A stretch of 64,000 nucleotides of DNA, from positions 60,860,205-60,924,204 of the forward strand of contig OY735206.1 of assembly GCA_963457665.1 (NCBI GenBank), written 5' to 3'. Shown piece by piece: positions 23,430 to 34,550 of the stretch. Each line of letters starts with the position of its first letter. Positions within the stretch are counted from its first letter, which is position 1. Made by a program: the position numbers and the translations under genes. The notes under the pieces were generated by a model. It was not told the DNA's origin. It saw only the letters and a list, made by a program, of their open reading frames with translations, and searched no databases. This DNA comes from Thysanoteuthis rhombus. Lineage: Eukaryota > Mollusca > Cephalopoda > Oegopsida > Thysanoteuthidae.

Positions 23430-24440
23430 ATTAACTGGGATCGGAAAGTAATTGACTTGCACAATGGTGCATTGTTGGAGGTTAGAAACAGAATGCCATG
23501 ACAGGCTGTTGAGGAGGTGAAGTCATCTCTCCGGATGAAAGTGATCAATGCCATGGCTACTGGCAAGAGCTGATATGGGCTATTATCCACAGCAGTAGTG
23601 GTCGATGGGGACCACATGGAACAAAAGACACAGGGTGACAGGTTGAGGAGAATATACAGCTATCTACAGCGATTGGTCATTCAAAACAGAATGCACGGAC
23701 CAAACACAAAAAAACCTAGGGTAAGGAAGTTACATTGCGCAACATCAAACAGATGAACCCACAAAGGCTGAGTTCCCTTATAAAGGTACTATATACTACT
23801 ACCAACACCAATCAACCTGAAGTTATAGAAGTCAATGAGTTCAGATAGACGTCATGCATGTGGGAAGATTGTTAGCCTCAAACACATCCTCACTGGTTGT
23901 GAACATTCTCTTGCAAGTTATACATGTTGACAACCAGGTATTAGAGATCTTGGCAGAATCAACAAAACAATGTTGCGAAACTGCCAATGAAATTCTATTG
24001 TCCACTGAGATCAAGATAGATTAAAGGAAGAAGTAGTCTGGGTACTGAGTGTCAGTTTGATGGTTCCATGGACTGATGTGTCACAGTGGATTTAGGATAT
24101 TGTTTCGCTTTTCCAATTGATATCACATTGACTAGCTAGCATACTGACCTGGTCTGTTAAGTTGGAAAGTTTATTTTGAAAAGTTAACCGTCCACTTTGA
24201 GGAAAACATTGAATGGGCACAGGAGTGTAAGCTGGAAAAAATATGAGGACCTGTGCAAACAGTGCATGAAACATTGCTGGACAATCAATGTATTTCCCAT
24301 GTAAGTCGAATGTAGCGGTTTTCTTGCCAAATTGACCTCAGCATGTCTATTTAGACTTGGATTGTCACCAATGGAGAAAAAGAAATTTATCAAGAGGATT
24401 CAAGACTGGACACAAGCTGCATCATTATTGATTTGGCACT
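23430..24440 (+). mobile_element. LINE ORF2 C-terminal region, copy 2
   Basis: The + strand, in broken frames, carries the tail of a non-LTR retrotransposon ORF2 after the RT domain: REEVKSSLRMKVINAMATGKS, then MNPQRLSSLIKVLYT (expected 'ISFLIRAVYDVLPSP'), a cysteine-bearing block, then LEKYEDLCKQCMKHCWTINV (expected 'KYEDLVEECRRRGWKTRC-PIEVGCRGF') with VECSGFLAKL and LGLSPMEKKKFIKRI. The block order is that of LINEs in which ORF2 ends with this Cys/Trp-rich domain. It is 5'-truncated and has numerous stops. The 13590 copy shares its last third. Confidence 0.75.
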
Positions 24441-25095
24441 CTTGTACAACCTAGAGAGATTATATATCAAGGCAAAAGAAACTGTTTCATGACTTCTTTC
24501 TCAGAGTTACTTGGTTGATGCTTTGGTCTGTTTAAGGTATTAAAAAAAAAGCAGGTTTAGTATTTGTCAATGGCATGTAATCAGTCAGAGTTTGAAGGCA
24601 GAATATTCGATTAAATTCACTGCATTGGTTGGCCGGTTCAGTCACCTACTGCCTGATCTTCCACGGATTGAGTATGGAGTAAGTTCATCCTGATAAGTTC
24701 AAAATAAGTTTGGCTCCCTTGCTAGCAGCAATGTGGTGACCGAAAAGTTCTTGAGGTAAGTATAATATTATTATAGCATCTGTGATTTGAGGTAAGGAAT
24801 ATCTGCTTATTGATTTCTTGTAGATAATTACTTGTCTGTTTTATTCTATGTCAGCTGGTTTATGTGATTTTTGTTTACTTATTTCTTCATTTCTATTTCC
24901 ATGTGTACCTGTTTGTTGGTCACTTAGATTTGCTCCATGTTCAACAATGAAGTGGTCATTTTGTGTATCAAAGGTGTTTCTGTCGTAATTCATTTGAGGT
25001 TATGTTGTTAACTCAGCCACAACATTTCTGACTGAACTCCAATTATCACAAAGGAATTGGGCTCCATGATCAGGTAGAGACTGCATTTGTGGTTG
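24441..25095. other. Segment between LINE ORF2 tail and 3' UTR-like block
   Basis: This ~650 bp separates two blocks that are almost adjacent in the 13590 LINE copy. It is either an insertion here or a deletion there. No motif or terminal repeat is visible inside it. Confidence 0.4.
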
Positions 25096-25099
25096 ATCT

Positions 25100-25255
25100 G
25101 GCACTCCACAATGTGACGGAACCCAATTCTGGTAGTATTTTGAGGTACTGCTGAGGCACCCCGGGTTAGTGGTAATGATGCTTTGGCTCCAAAAATGCCT
25201 GATCCCAGGGTTATCATTAGATGGGAGCTTTATTGGAGGAACTGCTGCTGTTTTG
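25100..25255 (+). mobile_element. LINE 3' UTR-like block, copy 2
   Basis: Matches 13838-13990: TGTGACGGAA, TACTGCTG(A/G)GGC, GGGTTAG.G.TAATGATG, TGGC(T/C)CC and TTGGAGG(A/C)ACTGC. It belongs with the LINE at 23430, or is an independent 5'-truncated copy. Confidence 0.6.
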
Positions 25256-25855
25256 TAAGACACACACGCATTTCAATTTACTCAATGTTAAATATACAGG
25301 TAATATAGTTGGATTGCAGTAAATGATCATACATACAGATCAATAAGTGCATAGGTTCTAAAATAAGTATTGCTTCAGTAATACTCAGACCCCATATTAT
25401 GTAATAATACATTGTATATCCTCCTTGGGCATTAACACAAGCCTATACTCTTGCATGCATACAGGCCTATACTCTTGCATACATACAATTGTACAGATGG
25501 TGAGTATCATCCTGTGATACATTACATATTAAAGGGCACACATTGAGGCCAAAGTGATTGGGAGAAAATTTGAGAACTCCGACCAGCAGTGAGATGCAGA
25601 GATGAATGGAACAATATTTTGCAGCTCGCTAAATAAATATCACTCAACTTCACCTTACAGATCAGTTTTCTGAAGAAAAACAGGGAAAATAGCTAACCCA
25701 TACTAAAACGTACTGTGCACACAAACACTACAAGTACTGATGTATAACATTCTAATCTTGTGGCCCACCTTTTCACAAAATTTCATTCAAATTCTTTGAA
25801 AACTGAGAGATATGGTGTGGAAAGAAATGAGCAAATACTGAAATGTACAACCCCC
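25256..25855. other. Non-coding stretch with a short tandem duplication
   Basis: Nothing coding. A 24-bp unit starting GCCTATACTCTTGCAT is duplicated at 25441-25464 and 25465-25488 with two differences. Confidence 0.6.
25441..25488. repeat. 24-bp tandem duplication
   Basis: Two adjacent 24-bp units, 25441-25464 and 25465-25488, identical at 22 of 24 positions. Confidence 0.9.
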
Positions 25856-25859
25856 CCAC

Positions 25860-27010
25860 CCACCCCAAAACAGGAAAAGCATTTTTGTTTCCATATATTT
25901 TTGTATTCACTTCTGTTTCTCTGTGCAATATCTCAGAGAGACCTCAATGTCAATGAAATTTCCTGGAAGGTTAAGGCAAACTGTAAATAAGAAGCAACTA
26001 AATTTTAGGACTGATCTAGGAATTTGCTTCTGATTGAGAGATATTTTGGTGTTTTTTTTTTCTATAAATTTCTGTATCCCCTCCTGTCTGTCAAGATATT
26101 TTTCCATTTTAATATTTTATACAATTCCATATTCATCCTTGTTTGTCTACACCATATCTCCAAAAGATCTAGATGAATTCTGATGAAATTTTGTGTAAGT
26201 GTAAAGCACATTCTAAGAACTGATTAAATTTTAGGGTGGATCCTGGGATTTTCTTCTAATTGGAAGAGATTTTTGTAGGGTTTTTTCTTATAAATTTCTG
26301 TTTTCACTTTTGTCCGTCAAAATAATTTCTCCAGATGTTTTCAATGAATTATGATATAATTTTGTTGAAGGGTAAGGCGTGTATCAAGGATGATGTGATT
26401 AAATTTGGGGGTAGATCCCCAAATTTGTTTTCTATCGGGGGGGGGGGGTATATCCTCAAATTTGTTTTTGATCGAAGTGGGGGATCCCCAAATTTATTTT
26501 TGATTGAGAGATATTTTTCTGTTTTTTTCCTTCTCCTGACATTCATGTATTAGCTCCGGTGCTTACAATATCTCCAAAAGTTCTCAATAGATGTCAATCA
26601 GATTTTGTGGAAAGGTTGGCCAGAGGATAAGGAAGGAGTGGTCAAACTTTTGGTCAGATCCAGGGATTTGTTTTTGATTAAGTTTAGTTTTTTTATTTTG
26701 ATACATTTCTGTATCTGCTCCTGTCTGTTCATGTGATATCTCCAATATCATTGAAATTTGTTGAAGGGTTAGGCACATGTTGATGAAGATGTGATGAAAT
26801 TTGGGGGTGGATCCAGGAATTTTTCTTTGATGGAGAGATGTGTTTTCAGGTTTTTTTCTTCATACATTTCTGTTGTCACTTAAGTCTGGCTACACAATAT
26901 CTCTAAAAGTTCTCAATGAATTCAAATGCAATTCTGTGGAAAGATGGACTGCGGGGGATGTGGAAAAAGTTATTTAATTTTGGAGTGAATCCTGGAACTT
27001 GTCTGTATAA
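25860..27010 (+). repeat. Degenerate tandem array C, about six units
   Basis: Units of roughly 150-240 bp repeat the same order of blocks: TTTCTGT(A/T)T.., CTCCTGTCTGTC, ATATCTCCAAAAGTTCTCAATG, AATGAAATTTTGTGGAAAGG, GATTAAATTTTGGGGGTGGA, then TCC..GGAATTTTTCTTTGATTGAGAGAT and a T-rich tract. Unit starts are near 25868, 26056, 26285, 26525, 26700 and 26860. A reversed copy lies at 47700-48135. Units are well diverged, so the array is old. It encodes nothing. From memory, similar 'tgaaattttgtggaaaggttgg ... ggatcc' repeats are widespread in molluscan genomes; this was not checked. Confidence 0.8.
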
Positions 27011-29440
27011 TGTGTACTGCTGTATGAAAACATCAATAACTTATGAAGTGTGTCTATTATAACGTCTTTGTACACCATCTTGAATATAATACTTTTCCAG
27101 TGGTCTGACTGTTAGTATGTCATTGAGTATACAGTGGAGAAACTTTTGTTATGAAAATTTAAAAGAACTGATTTAAGCCTTCAAGTAAAATGAATTCTTT
27201 AGCAACCATTGATATTGACCAACAGTTTGAGAATGTCTCCATATCCGAAAATGATTAGTGTCTATCAAAGAATATTTGTGTCAAATTTCATGCTGTTATC
27301 ACCAACCATGCAATTTTTGTACCAATTGTCTGCACTGTATTGATGAAAGACATTGGTAAGTGAAGTTATGTTAACGTCCAGTTTTCATGAGGATTACAAA
27401 ACCGGTGAAAACCAAGGAAACAAAAAGATTTGCAAAGCTACACTTTGAAGATGATCGAATGCAGAAACTAACTTTCAAAACAGACCAAGGAGCATACATA
27501 GTAAAAGTGATACAGAATTATAGCAGGCCTACTTACTTGTCAGACATTCAATGATAATTTGGAAAAAATATGCCCAAGAAATTCAAAAGGTTATACTGTA
27601 GTCGAAATTGGTATGCAAATTGAGACATTCTGTTTGTCAAGTAGAAACAAGATAGAATTCAAAGCTTGCTTTGCCAGATTAGATTCTAGATCAATATAGC
27701 AGGATCAAGGATTTGATGAATGAAAGAAACAAACTTGAACTTCTTAGAGAACATTTCAAAAAGTAGTCTTGGAGAGTTGGTATGTTTTCTGAAGTCATGT
27801 CAGTGATAAGCTAGAAAGTGAAAAATCTCTAACTCTACAGCTAGTATTGCATTTAAATTTTTCTGAAAATGGTTAAAACTTCAGAATTTGATGAATGGGA
27901 AGACATACAATGTCATAAGGATTCCCAAAGTTTGGTCTCTTGATAGTACTTAGTCGAGCCATGTGATGCTCCTTTGTGTAGAGACCCGAGACTGATTCCA
28001 CCTGGTCTATAAATAAAAAATCTCTGTAAATTACAAATGAGGACAGATGATTGCAGAAAAAAAAATGGGTTATGCCCAAGAGGATCCACCACAACTGGTG
28101 GATGAAATGGTGACTAGAGAGTGAACTCTTCAACAAGAAATTATTCCTGGACTGAATAATATTGGAACCCGATAAAAATACAATCCAACATTATCTAGAC
28201 AGGTCCTGCTCTCTAGAATTAGAGATGATCAGGGCTTGCCAAATTGAAAAATTAATGAGATTAAAAGATTGCAGTAAGAGGTGAGACAATGTTCAGCACC
28301 AACCCATGAAAGCGATAAGTGCTAGATGAGTGTCCCATAACAAGGGTTTCGAATTGGCAGCAAGCATCAATAGTGTGTAATACCTAGATGTGATTCTTTC
28401 ATTAGGGAGGCTGCCTTGAAAATACCCAGGATACGGGCAGACAAATTGCAAGAGAAAATGAGACATACTGGAGAAGAATGATTTGACTCACAAAACGACC
28501 ATGTATATAAAGATCAAAACTGAGGTGCAGTTTTTGACGGACTGATCTGCGTGATAACCAATTGATTTGATGTCATATGGAGTGAATGTCTTGCTCCGGA
28601 CAAGTTTCCTTCAAATATGTCGGAATCACAGAGGCTATATTTTTATATCTGACAATAAAACAATTTTGTCTTGATTTTTTGGAATGATGGAATACATTCA
28701 GTAACACACAATATCAATTTTCTATCTATCATCACAGACTTTGAGGAGTTTGTTTACATCGTTTAGGACACACATAAAAATAGAGTTTTAGAGGTTCGTC
28801 TGGATGACCTCTGTAAAATATCTATTCTTAAAAAAGATTTTGAATTCAGTGACAGTGAACAGGTAGTATATGATAATGATTAGAAAGGATAGTAGTAACA
28901 GCTTGTAAGAGTTTATCAAATCAATAAGGACACATAATGAAAACTGTACCCAAAAAGACTATTTTTCCTTGAATTGAAATATCTTTTCTATATTTTGCTT
29001 TATAATAGACTTTGTGAGAAGAAAAATGAAAAAGAATGAACTTCAGAAGGAAGGAGAGAACAGCTGTAAGAACAGACACCAAATCATAATTCTAATAGCT
29101 GACAAAGGCAACCTGTATTACTGCTTCTTCCTCTAACTATAACTCCCTCACAAAAAAGACACAGGAGCTCATGGGAGGTGGAGAGTGGGATGGTAGCTCT
29201 GAGGAGCAACATAGGAGAAACATAAAAGCAGGGTACACATCTGCTGTGTTGATCCTGAGATTGTTAAAAGAGCAAAACTGCAGCAGCAGGCTTTGAAAGA
29301 ACAAAGGGTCCTCCACAATTTCAAATTCATGCAGCCCACAAGGAGAGACATGCATGATAATCAAACTTTCCGCAAGCAGAAAAGCTGCTGTTAGTTATAA
29401 GAACTGGAGAGGGCACACGGTAGAATTGAGACAGGTTCAA
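27011..29440. other. Unassigned stretch, possibly retroelement debris
   Basis: The composition is less AT-rich than true intergenic DNA and short frames run on with frequent stops, as in worn coding DNA. It ends at the LINE endonuclease fragment, so it may be the 5' part of that element. I recognise no domain and make no call. Confidence 0.4.
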
Positions 29441-29449
29441 GGAAGTGAG

Positions 29450-30290
29450 TGATGCTTTCTCCCCGCTCTCTGGCACCAACACTAAAATATTTTAAAAAAA
29501 TCTTTTGTGCTGGGAGGGTGACAGTTTACATGTACCCTTCCCTCTATAGAGCGGTAAAATTAACCTTCCCCACACACATCATTGATATTCCACATGACAG
29601 GGCCATAAAAACTGCGATGAGCCTTGATGCTATGGGACCTGCTATCCATGTTGACCCCCAACATGTTTGTTTACTGTCTCCAACATCAGTAGATCAATCA
29701 TGGCTGAGGAGTCTAAAAAGTCTAGATTGTTTGCTTCAACACCTCAATGTGAGCCGATGTTGTATACAAGAAACATTCCAAATGACTAAGAAATAGTACT
29801 GTCAAGGAGATACCAACTCTTCTGAGCATATTTTGATAGCCACTCTGGGGGTGCTTCTTGGCAAATGATTCCTTGAATGTCTATGCTTACTTCGCAGACA
29901 GATTGTGTGTTGTAGACATCATTGTAAAAAGTGATGCATTCCTTTTAATTAGGGTTTTTGCACTCAATTACCAACAAGTGGTGAAAGTTGATTTCTTCTT
30001 GGTGAATCAATCTTTTTGCAGCAACATGAAGGTGGGTAGTTTTAGCAGGTAATTGGAATGCTGTCTTTGATCCAGATTTAGATTGTTGGGGAGACTGAGG
30101 GCTGAATACCAACACTTCGGATGTGACTGCATTCCATGATTTGAATGACAGGATGGACCTTGTTGACAAATACTGAAATGAACGCCTCAAAGTAATATGG
30201 ACTTAGACTGCTAGAGGCATGTCGAATATGATACCACAATTTCTAAAGGGAAGGTTGGCTAGCTTGCATTTAGTTATAAGAACCCTGTCA
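29450..30290 (+). mobile_element. LINE endonuclease-domain relic
   Basis: Around 29690-30160 the + strand encodes, in broken frames, SWLRSLKSLDCLLQHLNV then CCIQET (expected 'D-CFLQETH' of the APE-type endonuclease), then DRLCVVDIIVKSDAFLLI (expected 'GRLCVVDI-VKG-FRLI-VYAP'), then a worn 'GDWN-VLDPDLD' and 'DLVDKYR' region. This is the N-terminal apurinic/apyrimidinic-type endonuclease of a non-LTR retrotransposon ORF2. The wording resembles the LINE family whose C-terminal end is at 23430, but I cannot link them. The 115-codon open frame at 29449-29796 runs into it; its first part (e.g. LTFPTHIIDIPHDRAIKTAM) is unplaced. Confidence 0.6.
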
Positions 30291-32080
30291 CCAATGAAAT
30301 TAGGACATTTCCTTCTTAGTTCAACTAATAGTGATGTACCGATTCCCCTCAAAAACTATGTTTGAGGGCAAATAATTGTAAACCCTGTCCAGGAGTGTTT
30401 AAATTGAAAGTTTATGTAACAAGATTAGATTAAGTGAATGGTAAGCACTTCAAATATCATTTGGGTATAATGTTTCATTTCTACAGTCTCTGATAGCATT
30501 ATGTTGTCCATTCAACGTGCATATGCTTGCATTTTCTAAATGGGTAGCCATTTTTTTTCAAATGTCATAGCATAGGATGTGTCCTGTACAAGATGAATCC
30601 TGAATGATTAGTGAACATAAAACAGGAAGCCTATCTATCATGCTGACCATTTGGATAGTTCTGTTATGTGAAACCTCAAAATGTATCAAATCTCTGCAGA
30701 TTATGAGAGTATAACTTTGATGCCATTAGACACTCAACTTCTATGCGACCAAGGCTGTTTATATCAACCTCATTTCATGTTAAAGAATCCTTTATGGCAA
30801 GCCAAGAAAGAGGCAGTAATCTTCAAATGACAGACTCCATTGATATCAGCATGGTGTTCTACAAGATTGTGCTGTTTACGTATGTCTTATTTCAAAAACC
30901 TGATTAATCCACACCCATCTTGTAGCCTTTGTCATTAACATCAACTCCACATTCATCCATCAAGTAAGTTGCCATCATTAAACAGTTACATTTGATCACC
31001 TCAGATGGAAAAGAAGTCTTGCTCATTCTTTTGGATGAAGTATATTTGCACTATTCCAGAGAACACTAGTAGTAATGGATTTTCTCTTCAAACAATCTTT
31101 TTGTTTATGATCCAAAACATTATTAATGGCTGTCCTGGAAAGACAAAAACAAACACTTTTCAATTGGTGTCATTGATTACATGGAGGTAAGGAGTTGACC
31201 ACCAGATTTCAATTTCTGGCTTTATCACACAATATCAGTAGCAGCTATCAACCCAAACTTATACTTATGATAATTGTCAGCAAATTTACGAGTCATAGAC
31301 TAGTTACAATAAAAATTTAAAATCTCTTCTTGTAATTTTTCTTTCATTCACTGAAATATTTTCATAGGTGTGAATATTGTATATTCTCCAAATAATAGCA
31401 ACATTGTATCTACTATTTGTTTATTTTTTATTTACATGAGAAATAGAAAAAATATTCAGCCATTCAAAATGTCTGATGCGTTATTGCCAGGATTGCCGAT
31501 GGAATGAATGTAGTACGCACTCTGAGATGTCCTGCCATCATAGAAACTTTAAAAAATTGTGCCAAAATATCAAAAATAATTTGCACCGTTCAACTATTGG
31601 ATTACTGAAATATGATTCTCTGAAGCTGTAAAATTTGTATGTTAATCCGAGTTATTTAAATGTCTAAAAACATTCTCCTCATTGCTGCTTTAGGAAAGGT
31701 CTCAGTTTACTTTCTGGCATCTTAAAAATTGAAAAATGTTAATGCAAGTTAAGAGAGATAGACAGGGTTCTCAATTTTTGAATCAGGTCATTATAGCATT
31801 GGTAAAAAGATAGATACGAGTGGACAAAGAAAGAGGAATATCTCATTTTTAAGTCACACTAGTAAATAGAGAGTTCAAGAGAGAGAAAAAGAAGGCTGTT
31901 GTGCAATCATGTTTTCTACAGTATTGTCTGCTCTTTGAGATTTTAAAAAAAATCTAACTTTTTGAAAATACCTATAGGCTCTTGTTCAATGCATTTTTTT
32001 ATTTCAAGTTTTCATTTATTTCCTCAAAAAAAAAAATATTTGTCAACATTAGCTCTACTTTAAAGCCAATATGGCAAAGG
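30291..32080. other. Unassigned non-coding stretch
   Basis: May hold worn continuation of the LINE to its left (about 30300-31200), but no reverse transcriptase motif is visible. The remainder is AT-rich and featureless. Confidence 0.4.
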
Positions 32081-32087
32081 TAAAGAG

Positions 32088-32105
32088 TTAGGGTTAGGGT
32101 TAGGG
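32088..32105 (+). repeat. Interstitial telomere-like (TTAGGG)3
   Basis: Three exact TTAGGG units. They stand at the left edge of a dispersed repeat (family F), so they may be part of that repeat or of its insertion site. Confidence 0.85.
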
Positions 32106-32370
32106 TTTTGAATGGTTGTCACGACCTGTAGTAAGATGACGAAAGTGAAACCAAGGGCCAATTTATAATATCCGAAAAATAATATCCATGAAGTCAAGTC
32201 CAAAGGGCCCAGGATTCTCTGAGTCCCAAGATTGATGCTCTTATGTCTTTGCTACAATAGTTTTTTTTCAGAAGTCCCTTACCCATATGCTTGCACATGT
32301 TGTATCCTTGTGTCAAACCAACCTTATGTCTCATCCTTTCCACGTGAGGGTTAATGTAAATAGAAGCTAC
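32106..32370 (+). repeat. Dispersed SINE-like repeat family F, copy 1
   Basis: Matches 43680-43970 in block order: GTC(A)AAGTCCA.., (G)TCTGAGTCCCAAGA / CCTGAGACCTCAAGA, CTTATGTCTTTGC(T/G)ACAAT, then CCATATGCTTGCAC..GTTGTATCCTTGTGTCAAACCAACC(T). Non-coding; tRNA-type pol III boxes were not clear. It is probably a SINE or short non-autonomous element. Confidence 0.6.
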
Positions 32371-32699
32371 AATGAAATGTAATGAAAGAATAAGAAGTAG
32401 ACAAATGGTAAAAATTCATTGTATCAACAATATTGACTCAATATTTAATTGACTTTTAAATAACAGAGACGCGCATCAGCTCCAAGGTTTCAAAGAACGT
32501 ACAATCGCTCAAATAAGGATTTGAAACTGTTTTGTATTGAACACAATATTTTTTATTTTTTCAAATTGAACAAATATCATTGTTCTCTTCCACTTCTGCT
32601 TCAGCAGCAAATGGGCCTGGTTGTAAAGAAATTCAATTTCCAAAGAATTTTGCACACACACTCCTCACAACCAGTGGGGAAAATATTTTTTCAAACTTT

Positions 32700-32915
32700 C
32701 CTCCCAAATAAGTTTTGTTCTTGGGGGGGGGGGTTGCATTGAAAGTTTATGCTGAATTTGTATCTGACAGTGTTCATGCTTGTTTGTGTTTTTTTTAATT
32801 TTTAATTTGGACTTTTTAGTGATCACAGCCTAACAAAACGAGAGAGAGAGAGAAGAAATTTTTATTTGATCATCCCCAATATGGCACGCTATTTTAAGAT
32901 GTTAGTCATGCAACA
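32700..32915 (-). repeat. Dispersed repeat family B, copy 1
   Basis: Minus-strand copy of a family with members at 33480, 45440 and 50815. Shared blocks (on its own + sense): GCATGCCAT, GGGTGATCAAT, AGTGATCACTAAAAA, GTCTGAATTTTCAA, TTTAGCATAAACTT, then a C run. Here the G11 run at 32722-32732 is the homopolymer at the family's end. No coding capacity. Confidence 0.65.
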
Positions 32916-33479
32916 GTTTCCATTGAGTGACTTACCAGTCCTTTTTTTTTCCTTCAAATTATCAATTTATAGTTCAAACCATACTGGTAGTATTTTCATC
33001 AAGGTAATTCAATTTGATCCCAATCATTGCTTAATTCACAAAATAAAAAGAAGCATATATGAATAGCAGTGATTCATTATTTCCCTTGGAATGTTAGTTT
33101 TAAAAATTTACTGTAGTTAAAGATATCTTGTTAATCTTTGTATTGCCTTTAAAAACAGTCGTTCAACATTTGTCACTCACTTCTCATTTTGGTATCTGCC
33201 ACTATGAGGAGAGCAAAGCTAAAGGAACAAGATCAAAAACATTACCCCACACACTCTCAGTCAATTAGGGCGGGGCAGAGTCACATCACTGCTGAGTGCT
33301 GATATAGCCTAATTATACTCTGTACTTATTTCATCCTTACAAATGATGAACTTCAAATATTAAATTATTGATTCTACCAAGCAAGTTACCAGAGTCAGAT
33401 GTATTATTGATTAGAACCTGAGTTGAGTCCACTACAAATTATACAAGTTATTTTTTATAGCCCATGGTTACTATGCAAA

Positions 33480-33740
33480 CATTTTGATAAGACGGGTTTT
33501 GTTAGTCGCTCAAAAGAAACAGTCACATGCCCAACATTTTCTGGTAGCATGCTATGTTGAGGCTGATCAATTAGAATTTAGAAAACGGGGTGATCAATGA
33601 AGAAGTCAGTTCTCTTGCCTCAGTTGGATACTAAAATGTCCGAATTTTCAAGAAACAAGCATGAACACAACAGGACATCAACCAGGGACCAGTTTAGCAT
33701 AAACTTGCATTGTAAGTTGAATCCCCCCACAATAAACCTA
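33480..33740 (+). repeat. Dispersed repeat family B, copy 2
   Basis: Plus-strand copy. The blocks AGCATGCTAT, GGGGTGATCAATGA, ATGTCCGAATTTTCAAGAAA, CAAGCATGAA and GTTTAGCATAAACTTGCATT, then CCCCCC, match the copy at 45440. It lies about 600 bp from the opposite-strand copy 1, forming an inverted pair about 700 bp upstream of the oscp1 start codon. Confidence 0.65.
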
Positions 33741-34316
33741 TAATCAGCCAGAGCAGCTTGAAAACTGATGAAATTTGTGTTGAAAGTTTTGGTGATGGTT
33801 TCTGATTATGATAAGACGAATGTAGGGAAACTTGGTTTCAGTGAATGGCTAGGATACATAAATTTAATGGTCCTGAAATCTTTTTGATGAAATAACTGTA
33901 AAGAATTTTTCTTTTAATGAAACAAATCTTTACTATCAGACATTAATTGTCAAATCTTAAGGTATACCCACCTCTGAAATGTTCCTTCCGCGTGTGTAAA
34001 AAGCAAGCAAGCAGATTATGTCTGTTTCTGTCATATAATTTTGTTTCCCCTCTCTCTTTTGTCAACCAGAGTGAAAAGATAAGTACTGAATTTTTAAAAA
34101 TCTCTCCAAATATTATTGTTCTGCATTCAGTCACTAAAAGTGACGAAGCTCGCCAAATACAAATGGATTTATGGTCTGTGTAGTGTGACAGACTGATGAA
34201 GTGCTTATTTATGGACAGCTATGTACATACATCTCAAAATCATTTGCAGATCCTTTGTAGGCCCTAATGTGATATAGTTGTGTTCATTCAAAGCATGAGT
34301 GCAATACTACCCACCA

Positions 34317-34330
34317 GTTGCTAGGCAAAT
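34317..34330 (+). promoter_or_regulatory. Candidate RFX X-box upstream of oscp1
   Basis: The sequence GTTGCTAGGCAAAT resembles the RFX X-box, an imperfect palindrome of GTTGCC and GGCAAC half-sites. The left half has five of six consensus bases, the spacer is one base, and the right half reads GGCAAA. It lies 108 bp before the ATG at 34439, a typical distance for X-boxes of ciliary genes. RFX control of oscp1 is inference from the site and from the ciliary association of the family. Confidence 0.5.
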
Positions 34331-34438
34331 AACCTGGGCAGTGGAAGTTTGTTCAACTTGTGTATTAGTTGTTCATACGAGGAAACTCTTGTAAATTGGT
34401 TATCTGCTGTTGATTTCTTTATTATTTTACTGGAAAAA

Positions 34439-34550
34439 ATGTCATTACAAGCTTTACCAATTCTAATTCTTAACCTCGGAGGGGAGATGATGTACATTCT
34501 GGACCAGAGACTTCATGCACAGAATGTACTTAAAGACAAAACATCTAAAG
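34439..34550 (+). CDS. oscp1: oscp1 exon 1 (coding part)
   Basis: Encodes residues 1-37 plus one base. The ATG sits in an AAAAATG context with A at -3. The donor is AAAG/GTAAAA. The frame stays open upstream to about 34349, but no ATG lies there and homology starts at this Met. The 5' UTR start is unknown. Confidence 0.95.

Noticed and set aside
26335-26553. Glycine-rich frames in the 26 kb region
   Set aside because: They are translations of tandem array C units and their G-run, not a protein repeat.
32088-32105. Chromosome end
   Set aside because: Only three TTAGGG units, embedded in repeat-rich DNA with sequence continuing on both sides.
34349-34438. In-frame N-terminal extension of oscp1 exon 1
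   Set aside because: The frame is open but contains no ATG. The next Met, at 34439, aligns with the start of vertebrate OSCP1, and the X-box and likely start site lie in this region.
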